Source of the DNA: Juglans regia
Lineage: Eukaryota > Streptophyta > Magnoliopsida > Fagales > Juglandaceae
DNA: 64,000 nucleotides
Reading direction: 5' to 3'
NCBI RefSeq assembly: GCF_001411555.2
Contig: NC_049916.1
Location: 11,497,945 to 11,561,944 of the forward strand
Positions 47,924 through 60,358 of the stretch are shown in pieces (positions within the stretch are counted from its first letter, which is position 1; each line of letters begins with the position of its first letter). The position numbers were made by a program, and so were the translations under genes. Below the pieces are notes generated by a model that was not told where the DNA came from, searched no databases, and was given only the letters and a program-made list of their open reading frames with translations.

Positions 47924-50900
47924 TGTGGCACCCCCAGCCCCGCTTAGGATTGGACGGTGACTGTAACGTCAAGACATGCAACACAAGGCTACATTTCCCT
48001 CGTACATGGCAGATAAGATGCAATACACCTATATATACTAGCAATATGCAATAAATCGCAGCGGAATAAGTCATTTAAATGTTGTACCAGAATAAAACTA
48101 ACATCCCAACTTCTTCATTCATAGCTTTAAATCACACTTCTTAGCAATGGAGTTTCAAGCTCTTTGTTTACACTTAACATAACAAGTATTGTCTAAAAAG
48201 GCCTTGACAAAGAAATCATTAAAACATCTTTCTAATCTCGGCTATCTCCCAGTAGGTCATGACTAGATCTGTTCTTTCCTTCTGGTTGAGCTCATCCTTT
48301 GTCTTCATCATTATCCTGACTCACTACTCCTGGTCTTGCTAAAGATTCTATCATTTCGGGTTTGGAATGGTAGTGGAAACTACCACGGTGAGATTTCTAG
48401 AAATCTTATAAAGTAAACACACAACATACAATAGTTAACACAAGCATACAAGAGGTATATCATGAAATGCATGCATGAACATGTACTTGACTTATGCACT
48501 TGACCAGAACTTGACTTATGCACTTGACCATTTTCAAAAGACTTGTAACAAAGACTTTAGCTTTTTAGAAAAACTTCTTAACATTCTTATTCACATTGAT
48601 CTTAATTAGAACTTACCTTATCAGAACATATCACAAGATTTGCATCGAGTGATCCTTATCATACCATGAAATTCTCATCAAGTGATTCTATCATATCGTG
48701 AGATTTTCATCAAGTGATCCTTATCTTATGAGCTCTTATCCTTGTTTAGAGAGTGGACACAACACGGTTCCCCTTAGCATTGCGTGTTCCTACTAGTTAC
48801 TAGACCATCAACGGTCCATACACTGAGATGAATATGTCATAAACAGAGATTTATATTAACTCGACCTTACTTCATCTGGTTATATGTCTTATGCATCCAC
48901 TAGCGTTAGGCACTTCCTCGCTCCAGCATCCTTTGAAAAGAATCCATTCGAGGCTCGTCGACGGTACTTGTCGACCCAAGGGTTACCACTCTATTCTTAA
49001 ACACTCCAGAGTGGACATAGGAGTTCCACTAGGACATTCCCCTATCCTAGGATTTGGGGTTGTGATAAGACGTATAAACTCTTTTCTTTGAAAACACTTT
49101 TTGGAAACACTTATCCCCAAATGCATGTGACATGAGACTTAAGACATGCATACTTGCACTTGACATATGACATATGAAATGCCGTGTATGGAATAACCAA
49201 GCATAACATGTTCAATTCATGACATGATAACATAGATCACATGGACTATCAAAACACATACTTGGAACTATGAAAAAGGGTCTAGGCCGAAACATGTAGG
49301 TGCAAAAACATGAAGATTCATCACTTAAATATGCTTCTTCTTCAAGCATATTTGCTTAGAAATCAAAGCGTAACAAAATGAAACATAAAATCATGGTGTT
49401 TGTCCAAAATCATCTGAAACTTCTAAGACATGGTATAGCCGAATCATTAAGTAACACAAATCAACCACAATGTTTTCCTTAAAACTGAAACATGCATTGA
49501 ACATTCTTGTCATTTTCGTCTTAAAACTGAATCATACCATTCATGTAATATTCATATTCTAAGATCATATAAGCATATTCAAACCAACAAACAAGAAATA
49601 GCAAACAAAGCAAACATAACAATGAAAGGGTTTACAAAATCATATACAAATATTAACCAAGAGTAAGTTGAGTGTATACTTATAAAATTTTCCTTGCCTA
49701 CAAAGAGTATGTCGAAAATATTGAAGAGGAGGCTCGGTTTGCATTGTTCTAACCAACAACTCTCGGTTTTCACCATGGTAGTGTGTTAGGCTCTTGATTC
49801 GAATGTGGTGTAGCTAGAGTTTTGGGTGTGTACGTGAATGGAGAGGAAAAGAAGTGAATAGGGTGAGAATTTCATGTAATGCCCCAAATCAGAAGATGAA
49901 GGGGTGTTTTTATACTAAAAATAGCCCAAACTCTCTTTCTTCTTGCTTTAGCTTTATTGCCAAGTGGATGGCCTTAGATTTTTGGCTATTGCATGTTGTA
50001 CAAATGGCATATGGCAGGTCTACATGTTGGACAAGTGGCGTAACTAATGCATGTGGGACAGGTGGCGCCTTTTCTGATGCATGTAGGACAAGTGGCGCCC
50101 TCTATGATGCATGTAGGATAAGTGGCGCCTTTTGCTAGGATATAGGGAACACAAAGTATTCTTGAAAAGAATAATCTTGCCAAGTGGCATGGCTCCTTGG
50201 AAATTCAAAATCCTCTTCACTTTCTTAGGAAATCTAAGAATATTCTTGCATGGACACCATGTGTCAAAGCCCCTCCATTGTCTCTCCTTGGGAAATCCAA
50301 AAGATCCCCTGCATCAGTGACATGTGGTGTGTTATCTTGTCAAAATTCAAAATCCTAAGAGTTCCTTGGGCAAAATTTCCATTTGATAAATCCTAACCTT
50401 AGACTTGTGCATGCTTGCCAAGTGGCAAAAGGCATGTAGGATGTGGGTGTGTGTTCCCCATGCGTCCTTCCCTTTCCCCATGCACCTCTTCCTTTTCCCA
50501 TGCGTCTCCCTTACTCTTCCCTAAGCAAGAAGCTTCTTCTTCCTATGCATGTTCCCTAGGTGGCTCTCCCACTTCCTTATGCTTTTCAAGAACTCAAAAC
50601 ATGACATGTGGCAATGTGGTGGCCGAAACCCTAGGGTTACAAGGGTAATTTTCATGTATTGTCTCTTACACTCCCTTCTAGAACCTTTTCCTCTACTTAT
50701 GCATGAATGGCAGATGGATAAGTAGAAGCATAAGATTTTGAAAGTCTCTTAGTGTTCCAATCTAAACCCTTTAGAAAATCTCACATTTGTCTTTCCTATG
50801 CAAAATCTTCTTGGAACTGTTCACTAAGAACAAGTGGTGTGAGGTGGAGGTGCTTGGGAGGGAGTTTGGCATGCACAACTCCTTGGAACTCACAAAAATC

Positions 50901-51668
50901 TTGTTGGTGTTTTTGTAGTCCATTGGGGTTCCTGAAACCATGTCCCATCATTTTTTTCTCATTCACTTTTACATCCAGGTTCAATGTATCTAGATGTGAG
51001 GTGTGCATGTGAGACATGTGGCATTTGGGTAGGTGAAATGGGCCTGTGCCCTAGGTGTGTGCCGAACCCTACTTCCTCCTCCATCTCCTTATCTTTTTCT
51101 AGAAACCTTCAAGCATGTTTGCCAAGTGGTACCAATGTGCTAACCTAGGTGCTTCTTCCCTAGGTTCCACTTCCCTATGCAAGATTTTGCCCTTTCCCAA
51201 GACAAAACTCTTCACCTTTCATTTTCATTTGCATGCATGACACTTGGCCAACTCTTCTAGAAAGCCGAATCCTCCCTTGCTTCTTCCACTCTTTCTTCTA
51301 GAAATCCAATGCGTGATTCACAGGTGTCATCCTTATCTTTTTCCAAAGTCCCAAATGAGAAGTGATTTTCCTAAAATGACAAAAAACTCCTTCTTGAAGC
51401 CAAGTGGTGCCATCTCCTTGCCTAGAGGGTAAACTTAAGCCTTCCAAAGTCAATGTCCTTAATGGGCCGAATTCGTATGGGCCTTTTCTTCTATTTCTCT
51501 CTTGTGGGCTTTTTAACTTAGAACTCCAAGATCCAACCCAACAAAAATAGAAAGTTGCCTAAAGAATTCTTCCAACACTTAGCCAATAACCCAAATAAAT
51601 AAATAAATAGATAAATAATATCCACAAGAATTACAATTGGAATCTTAGCAAAAATTCGGGGCATCACA
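47924..51668 (-). mobile_element. Family C solo LTR
   Basis: The plus strand starts TGTGGCACCCCC and ends CGGGGCATCACA, with GTACT on both sides and no internal domain: a 3.75 kb solo LTR in reverse orientation. The U5/R half resembles the B LTRs (minus strand of CCCTATCCTAGGATTTGGGG near 49040; CACGGTGAGATTTC near 48384). A 25-35 bp motif around ATGCATGTRGGACAAGTGGCG is repeated four times at 50010-50135. Open frames of 60-95 codons are taken as chance. No gene is recognised. Confidence 0.9.
50010..50140. repeat. Short tandem repeat in C LTR
   Basis: Four diverged units of about 30 bp, each with GGACAAGTGGCG or a near match (GGATAAGTGGCG). They produce the apparent CRTSG/CPTC repeats in translated frames. 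Confidence 0.75.
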
Positions 51669-51804
51669 GTACTTGACCTTTTTCGAAAGATATGCAACAA
51701 AGATCTTTAGACTTTTTTGGAAAAACATATTTGACATCATTTTTGTGTTGATCTTTAAACATTCATACCATATCATATCATATCACGTAATTCATATCAT
51801 GTGA
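51669..51804 (-). mobile_element. Element H 5' LTR, second part
   Basis: Begins with the second GTACT copy and continues H LTR sequence up to the TRIM at 51805. Confidence 0.75.
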
Positions 51805-52248
51805 TGTAACGCGCCAATGGAAGACCAAACCACATGGCCTATACTTCGAAAGGACTAGTCAATGATATAATTGTAGCCATATTGGAACCTTATAAAAAGC
51901 AAAAACTTCTCATTCCCAAGCAATGTGGGATCTCATACATCACCTACCCTTATACTTATCATATGGGATATCACAATCTACCTCCCTTAAATTCCCAACG
52001 TCCTTGTCGGGCTAGTCCGTTGTTAGTGGCACGGCTCATGTCCCACATTTCTGGTTGGGATAGTACTCTGATACCATTTCTAGCCCCAATGGAAGACCTA
52101 AACCACATGACCTATATTCCAAAAGAACTAGTCAATGATACAATTGGAGCACCATTGGAACATTATAAAAAGCAAGAACTTCTCATTCCCAAGCAATGTG
52201 GGATCCCATACACCACCTATCATTATCCTTATCATATGGGGTATCACA
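51805..52248 (-). mobile_element. TRIM (miniature LTR retrotransposon)
   Basis: A 444 bp element with two direct terminal repeats of 171-172 bp (51805-51975 and 52077-52248), 101 bp of internal DNA and the 5 bp duplication TGTGA on both sides (51800-51804 and 52249-52253). The internal part, read on the minus strand, starts with TGGTATCAGAGTACT, a Met tRNA primer site, at 52062-52076 and ends with AAGGGAGGTAGAT, a polypurine tract, before the second repeat (TGTGATATCCC). No coding capacity; the open frames across it are chance. The two repeats differ at roughly one base in seven to eight by eye, so it is not young. It must have used proteins from another element. Confidence 0.92.
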
Positions 52249-54645
52249 TGTGAGCTCATATCATGTGATTCATATCGTGTGAGCTCATATCATGTGAGCT
52301 CGTTGCTTTATTCTTATAGCACATGGTGGATACAACACGACTCCCCAAAGCACCACGTGTTCCTGCTATTTACCACACCACCAACGATCCATACATCATG
52401 GTGAATATGTCTTATTCATATTCATTATAACACGATAGTATTTTGTCGAGTTATTTGCCTTAGTTATGAAATCCACTAGCATTAGGTGCTATCTCACTCT
52501 GGCATCCTTCGCAAAAAGATCCATCCAAGGTACGCCGATGGTTCTTTGTCGAACCAGGAGTTACCACTCAATTCTTAAGCACTCTAGAGTGTACAAAGGA
52601 GTTCCACCAGGACATTTGCCTTCCTACCATTTGGGGTCATGATAAAATATGTACAGACACTTTGAAGAAATCATTTACATGCATGTGACATGAGACTTAA
52701 GAGGTACTATTTTTTACATTTGACATGTGATGTATGAAATGTCGTGCATGTAATAATTAAGCATAACACATTCCTATCATGGGATGGTAACATATGAGCA
52801 TGGAACATCAAAACACTTAATCCAAGCATACACAAACATGGTATGGCCGAAACTTATGGTTTACATTAGCATGAAAAATTCATCTTAATCATGGACCAAA
52901 ACCAAACTACAATGGACTATAGATCATGACAAAGATAATCACAAAATCCAATATATGAAAACATAGCAAATTATCACATAAGCCGAATTCCTAATCTCTT
53001 CAAATCATGGCATATCATCATGCAAATCGAAGCATATAACCATGGCATGTTCTTCTACACTTACAACAAGATACTTATTCACAAAGTCACTAAATAACAA
53101 ACATACACACTATCAAACAAGATGAAAGACCCATACTTATTCATATGTTAACCAAAAATAGGTTGAGGGTTTACTTATTACAAATAGCAAGCTGAAAATG
53201 TATATCGAGATTCATTAGACATGGTTATCCAAAACCCTAATTTCTTAAGTGAGTGTGTGTCGTGTACATAGCTCATGAAACTCATTCCCATGGCAAGAAG
53301 GGCTCCTTAACATTCAGACTTCACTCTTAAATCTAAAACTTCATGAAGAAATAAACCCTAGCATATATAAGTGTATTGATTGGACTATCCTTCCTTTCCA
53401 AAACTCGTGCTCATGTGTATAATGCTACAGGTGGATCACCTTCTCTATTCAAAATAGTCGTGTGTGTGTGTGGATGTTCATGGGCATTAAAACCCTTGGA
53501 GTCTGAAACTCTCCTTTTCTTTGGCCATGTGTGTGAGTGTAAGAAACAAGTGAATGGTTCATACCTAGTGTTCTTCTCCTCCGTAAGTGGCATTTGTACT
53601 CTTTGGTATGCTTGAAATGGTGGTTGGAGGAAGAAGGTAGGTGTGAGTGAGCTGTTTGGGTGGAGAGAAAATAGTGAGAAAGAAAGAGAATGGTGTAGCC
53701 ATGTGATACAAAGGAAAAATTTAGAAAATGACCAAAGGACTACCCATTTAAGGCTCCCCCCTTCTTATAGGTGTCACCTCCCTCTTTGGAAAGCCAAAAG
53801 TCTTGGTGCATGGGTTCCACTTGGAAAACTAAAGATCTTTTGGACAAGTGGTGTGTGGCTTCCCCAATTCAAAATTCAAACTCCATCTATGCCCTCCTCT
53901 ATGTGTCTAGGTTCAATGTATCTAATGGAAAATTTTCAAAACGCAAACCTTCAATCATCTTTGGGAGGATGAATGTGTGCATGCTTGCCACTTGGCAACT
54001 GGTGCGTGTGTGTGCATGTGGTTTGCCGAAAACCCTTTCACCTCCTTAAGAAAGCTCTTATCTTCCCTAGGTGGGAAGGTGGCGTGTGCCTTTTGGCTTG
54101 CCCTTGTCATCCGCCTCTTGCACTTCTCCTCACAAAGATTCTTCCAATACTTATGTGGGTGTGTGCATGTGCCTTCCCCATGTGTATCTTGTTAGAACTC
54201 TCATGCTTTTTCCTCATGCATGACAACTGTCAGTCAAAGATGGTTGGCTTTTAATGTGGGGCGTGCAACCCTATGGCCGAAACCCTAGAAATCCGTTAGA
54301 TTCTCATGCCTCTGACTTGTAGTGTCCCTATGCCTATTAGAAACTCTAAACATGACACGTGGCAAAGATTGGATTTGGTGGTCGAAACCCTAGGGTTACA
54401 ATGGTAAATTTTGTGTGATATTTCTTCTAGAATCTTTTCTTTTCCAATGCATGAATGACAATTGGCACAAAATCTAAAAACTCCCTAGAGTGGGCATGTG
54501 GCTTAGGAACCGAAAAGCCTCTTGGTGTTCCCCATGAAATCCTTAGGAAAAATCAGCCCTTTAGTCTTCCTATGCACCACTTCCCTATGCAATATCTCTT
54601 GAAACTATCTAAAATTGACAAGTGGCGAGTGATGGGGTTCTTGGT
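52249..54645 (-). mobile_element. Element H 5' LTR, third part
   Basis: Continues the H LTR; 54228-54645 matches 27961-28370 of the 3' LTR. At 52250-52300 there are short repeats of CATATCATGTGAGCT. It is cut at 54645 by a family A element, after GGGGTTCTTGGT. The last LTR part should lie beyond 64000. Several 60-110 codon frames are open at 53400-54250, but none shows a recognisable domain. Confidence 0.75.
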
Positions 54646-57600
54646 TGTGACGCCCCCAAATTCCGCTTGGGATCGGACGGACATTTGAAGCGTCGAGACA
54701 TGTAACACAAGGTTACCTGCCCCCGTTCATGACATAAAAGATGCAATATTCCTAACATGCATCTAGTATTATGCAATATTCGCAGCGGATAATTTTTCTT
54801 TTTAGCAATACTATGCACCAAACCGAAATATCCCAAATACTTAAAACATACTTCATACATAATGACATACTAAACAACTGAGATCACAATATTAATCCAT
54901 ATGGTTGTGATCAAAAGAGTGATGGAGATTGAACTCTACAAATACAAGTAGTAATCTGAGGTAACTACTGTATTAACACCTACATCGCATCGTCGCTTAG
55001 TCGACCATTTCCAGTTGGTCGATTCCCGATTCTCCTTCAGATCCTGTAACAAAATCTACCATTCGGGGGGAATGGTAGTTGGGACTACCACAGTGAGATT
55101 TGATTACAAATCTCAGCAAGTTAACAAGAAACTTCCACACAGGTTAATGATGCATGCATGGCAGTAAAAGCATGAATGCATAATCAAATCGTAAGTAATC
55201 ATAGCATAACTTGACATACAACATAACATAACTGGCATAACTTAAACTGAAACTGAAGCTTAGCATGAACGTGACTTGAAACATAACATGGACTTGAACA
55301 TAACATGAATGTGAACATGCATAATTTGAACTTGAACTTGAGCATGACATAACATAAATGTGAACTTGGAACATAACGTAAACGTGAACATAACATAACA
55401 TGAACTTGGAACATATTCTTGTCTCATGGGATTACCATGATTGCGTGAACGTAAACTTGAACATAACATAACGTGAAACATGACTTGAACTTGGAATCTT
55501 ATTCAATAGACTTAATCATTAACGTGACCATATGGGTGCTACACAGGTCCCCTTGAGCCGTGTGTCCCTGCCGATTACCGCATCACATCACAGGTTTCTA
55601 TACCAGCTGTGAGTGCGTTAATACGTACTCCACAGTTGTTGTGGCCCCACGTATTCTACGTGTCACAATTGCTGTGTCTCACGTAGTGTATGCTCCACAG
55701 TTGTTGTGGCCCCATACTTCATGCTCCACAGTTGTTGTGGCCCCATGACTTATTTGTTTGTGCCACACTTGCTGTGGACACACATAACATAATGTGTGGC
55801 ACCATCGGCGTTAGTGCCTGGCGCGCTCCGGTGACCAGCTAATTAGGCCCCATTCGCAACCTGTTGACTGTACTTCGTCAACCCAGGGAATTTCACACCT
55901 ATTTAGACACTCCAGCGTGAACAAAGGAGTTCCACTAGGATATTACCCCATCCTAGCGCTTAGGGTCGTGATTGACATGAATGACTTAACTGGCAGACAT
56001 GACATTTCGTAACGTGACGTAACATGAACGTGACATAAAAGACAGAAATCTTGACGTAACATAACGTGACATGAACGTAGGACGACAGACATGACATACT
56101 TCGAGACATAAATGTAACAGAGAACATTTCATAACATGTCATACATGTAACATGCAACATTTCGTAACATGGCATACCATATAACAGACAACATTTCTTA
56201 ACGTGGCGTAACATGTGACAATGAATATTACATGACAAGAAATACATGTAACAGATGGCATACTTAACTTAACATGACATACTTGCAATGTATAGCATGT
56301 ATAGCAATACGTGACAGAATATCTTGTGTAACAGATGAATAATTCATGACAGAATAAATTCTGTGTAACAGATAAATATATAATGACTTGGCATGGCACA
56401 TATGATAACATGCATACATACAATTTAGTTCCCTTACTTATCACACATACACATTAAATTGATAGTAAGTTAAAAGCTAACTTACCTCGATCTTCGCGCT
56501 TCGAGACAAAACTCAAGTGCGATCACGGGAAACTGAAAGTAGTGATTTCTAAAAATTAGAACTTAATCACTAACAATTAGGAATATGGAAAAATATCAAC
56601 TTAGAGTAAAATTACCATTTTACCCTCTACATGTGGGAAAATGACCATTTTACCCCTAACATAAGGATTTTGCATCCTAACTCCAAAAATCACCAAAATT
56701 TACATACCTTATGTAAATTTTGTCCTAAGCTCAAAAATCAATTCAGAAAAATTTAAAACTAAACACAACCATCAAAACTCTATATGGCCGAAGCTTACAA
56801 GGCTATTTTCTTTGCTTTTTGTTGTAATTCTTTCAAATCTCGAAACTCATGATTAAACCAAAATTTTTCTTCTACCACACTCATAACATATTCTTAAGAA
56901 CAATCATGTTTTGAATCATGAACAAAAGTCATCAAAATCACTAAAACCATACTTGAAACTTTTTGGTTTCTCTTCAAAGTTCAAAACAGAATTTTGTTTC
57001 TAACTTGTTTTGATCAACCTCTTGATCCATGACTTATAAAGAAGTGATCTTCAAACCAAAACATCACATGGTTCAAAAAGGTGTCCTAAAACAGATCCAA
57101 GCTTCAAACTCAAGATCACATGGGTAAACATCAACCAAAACATAAATTTAGCCAAGAACATCATCACTTTGGCCTAACCGAATATCTCCTTCCATAAAAT
57201 TTCATATGTTCGAAACTAACATCAAATATCTTCAAAATAACATTCTAACATGTATATAAGATGCTTAGGATCTTCCAATAAAAATATCAAAGCCATTGGA
57301 ATAAGATTAAACCATAAAAGATTTAAACTTTCTCAAAACAGAAACTGTTTTTCCTCTTCCAGTTTCTAAGTTTCTAGACCTAAGAAAATATTTCACCAAA
57401 ACTTTTAATCATGCAACAAATCCTCAACCAATAATCATATACACATGTTAACAGTACTCCATAAAAATTTCGGACCAAGATCTATTCATTAGCTTGGTCA
57501 AAAACTCCAAAATATAACACACTCTCCAGTTTATCGCCCAGAATGACCTTTCTGGGGTCTAAACAACTTTTTACCAATCAAATGATCTCCAAATGGAACA

Positions 57601-59013
57601 AATAAGATATCCACGTAAACTAGACTCCAAAAGAAACAACTTTCATGAAGGAAACGTTGCGAGGAAACACTTACAAAAGCTTCGAAACAGGCATTCAAAA
57701 GAGGTACGAAAAACTGTCCGAGAGTGTCTTTTGTGTTCTATGAAGGAAAAGTGTAAAGGAGAGTTGCTTTTTCGCGGGAAGTGGACTGGAGAGGCTCTTA
57801 CACAAGTTATGGGAAGTGATATGACTGAAGGAATGGTTGAGTGTTGGCCTTTTCTTCTCATAAAAATCAGACCAAGATCTTTTCTCAAGGTGGAGTGTGA
57901 GAGTGAAAGAGTGAGGTGGCCCTTTTGCTTTGTCTTTCAAGAACCTTCTAGGCTCTTCTTGTACAGATCTGGCCAGCCAAGTGGGGGTACAAAACTTAGC
58001 CATGAAGCAATCCTATGGTGACCAAATTCGTGGGCCTTAATGGGCCTAAACCGAATGGGCCTAAAATTTGGGGTTTAAAGAGGGTTTGGGTTGCTATCAA
58101 GCCCAAATCCAATATCACTTGGCCCAATCAATTTTTCAAGGTTAACAAGGTTGGATAATGATGTTCTAACACAAATTTGAAGGATTAATAGCATGTGGAA
58201 GTGATTTAATCAAGTGATTAAATACAATGCTAAAAATCGAATTAGAAAATATTTAGAGGCCAACTTTAGGGTTTTGGGGAAACCGTTTAGGGTTTCGATT
58301 TCAATCAAGCTTTTGGGCTTTCGATTGGATTCCCACCATTTAGAATTTCACTAGGATTGAAAACCTCTTTGATCTGGCACAATTTGGTTCAGCAGATGAA
58401 ACAAAGTTTTGCTTAAGCGACATGATCTCACACCTTCATTCCTTCAAATCCAACAAACGTTCCTTATGGTGCCAAGTGTCTAAAATTATTCACTAAGTGT
58501 GGCTAAGATCTTGCCAAGTGTCCAAATAAAACTTCTCTAATCCAATTTGGACATTCCACACTGTGATTTCGAAACACTGCAATCGGTGCGCTTACCGAGG
58601 TTACTATTCACTTCGAAAAAGTGAATCATAAACTTAGTACTAAAAATTCCTAAATATTCATATTAACTTATAGTGAAAATCTTTTACCGAAATTTAACCT
58701 CGAAGTATCCCTAAAAATAATTTCACAATTTCCAACAGACGTTTTGTCCGGAATTATGAAAATAAGATATTGTGCCATAAAATCCTAAATAATCCACTGA
58801 GTGTAATGGCGTAGACCATAATGCATTCTGACACTTCTAACCACCTCAAATAAATAAAACTCATATTTCTAGCAGCATAGTGAGTGATAACACTGACTAT
58901 GTTGACAGACTAAAACCTATGCAATAGGTCGATTCGTAAAAACTTATGGGATTTTCACGAGATTCCTAAAGTCAATAGAAATTCCTTCAATGAATTTCTA
59001 GCGGGCTGTTACA
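54646..59013 (-). mobile_element. Family A element 3' LTR (4368 bp)
   Basis: On the minus strand it starts TGTAACAGCCCGC and ends GGGGGCGTCACA. It contains the hairpin group at 55630-55777, the short-repeat arrays at 55200-55490 and 55980-56400, and a 102-codon open frame at 57695-58003 that is also open (87 codons) in the solo LTR at 42970-43233. Confidence 0.93.
55630..55777 (-). repeat. Cluster of five short hairpins in family A LTR
   Basis: CCACAGTTGTTGTGG at 55630-55644, 55695-55709 and 55726-55740, CACAATTGCTGTG at 55664-55676 and CCACACTTGCTGTGG at 55763-55777. Each has a CCACA/TGTGG stem (one is a base shorter) and a five-base loop. The same five lie at 62602-62749; related ones are at 15415-15530 and 45660-45830. 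Confidence 0.8.
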
Positions 59014-59026
59014 TCCTCCCCTCCTA
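59014..59026 (-). other. Polypurine tract of family A element
   Basis: The minus strand reads TAGGAGGGGAGGA next to the LTR start TGTAACAGCC. Confidence 0.9.
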
Positions 59027-60358
59027 AAAAAAAATTTCGTCCTCGAAATCGACGTAAGTACAAACATAAAATACGCTCAAAAGAAAAAGTTGCTTACCAA
59101 CTTATTGCCCATCACTGGATGCCTCATCACGCCCAAGGGGCAGGTCTCGTTCTTCTTGAAATAACGCCTTCTTCTCGTAGTCAACACTATTCTTATCTAT
59201 AACCATCACATGGTTATACAAAAAGACTATCACTATAACATTAAGGTATAACAATCCCAAAGATTACTGCCTAAACTTAATGACTTCTAGACTTTTTAGG
59301 ATACTGACTCCTTGCTTAAAAGAAATCACTATTCTCTTCACTATTCAATGAATTACCACAATGTGTATATATATCTACCATTCTTAACTCTTTCTCTCTC
59401 AAATCATATCAATTTGTACTGGAGTCCTTCCACAAGGTAGGTCAAATCGTACCAGCATACTCTCTAAATCTAAAACTTCAAGTATTCATGCAGTTCAATT
59501 TGGAAGAATTTAATCCATACACAACTGAATTCACATTCTCTATTTCCTCAAGGAATTATATCTGCCTAGGACTAGCTTACTCCTTCATAATCACCACGAA
59601 TCGTTCCTCCTCCTAGGTGGTACCTTGATAAACGATCAGCTATTAACCTCAACTCAAGAGTTTCTCTCTTATGATTAACATAGCTCTTCTATCCATCATG
59701 AGTTGCCTCTTATTCTGACTCTAATCCAAAGAATTTGTTCTTACTGCTCACGTAAATCCTTAAGACAAGCTTTTACTCCCCATATAAAAGTCTCCAATAT
59801 AAGGGCAATCTAGGTTTCCACAAACACGGTGCTTCGCCAGAAACCATTTATTCGCGATTGGATAAAACTATTATCATAAGTGAATCCTACTAAGGCCAAA
59901 GCTTCTCCCACACACTGTACTCTTCCGAACACAAATTTCATTGTAACCTTCGAATCAAAACAAACTCCAAATACTTGGGATACTAATTCATCAACCTTGA
60001 ATATCCTTCCTCGTACTACTAAAAGGTATTCCATATCTACACTGGTATGAATAGAAATACTCTTAATGAAAAATGTTACTCTTACCACCTGGTAACAATT
60101 CAGAGTACGAACTAAACGTACAATACCACAATCACTAAAAATAGGGCCTCGCTTGAATCAAACTGCGTACAAGTTATAAACCTCAATGATTTAACTTACC
60201 CAAAGTATCAATAATGCACTAGTACCATCAATTGTAATCTAATCAACCTTAGATAAGCTTAACAATATAGAGGTCTTAGAAAAAATACCAGTGACGGCGC
60301 CAACTCCTTTAGTTCCTGGGGCGTCAGCATCTGCGTCTCTAGAAGTACCTGCATACAC
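59027..60358 (-). pseudogene. Internal pol remnants of family A element
   Basis: Only scraps of coding sequence can be seen. The minus strand of 59810-60088 includes ALVGFTYDNSF, like the integrase segment LVEFTYNNSF of B2 (37420-37460), with no catalytic residues. At 60290-60358 a gag-protease linker (DADAPGTKGVGAV) can be read. Reverse transcriptase, RNase H and the integrase core are missing. 59027-59800 shows no recognisable protein; near the polypurine tract GATTTCGAGGACGAAAT is the usual sequence before a gypsy 3' LTR. Confidence 0.55.

Noticed and set aside
53376..54254. Several 60-109 codon plus-strand frames with His/Cys/Val-rich ends
   Set aside because: Within the H LTR, GT-rich low-complexity stretches, no domain, no copy support.
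55560..55748. 62-codon frame, identical at 62532-62720
   Set aside because: Identical only because it lies in the two LTRs of one young element, and antisense to it; the sequence is the hairpin cluster.
55980..56400. Regular short repeats that could be taken for a CRISPR array
   Set aside because: No conserved repeat with unique spacers of constant length; plant nuclear context and LTR location explain them.
57593..58021. 142-codon plus-strand frame in the family A LTR
   Set aside because: Antisense to the LTR; not kept in the other family A copies.
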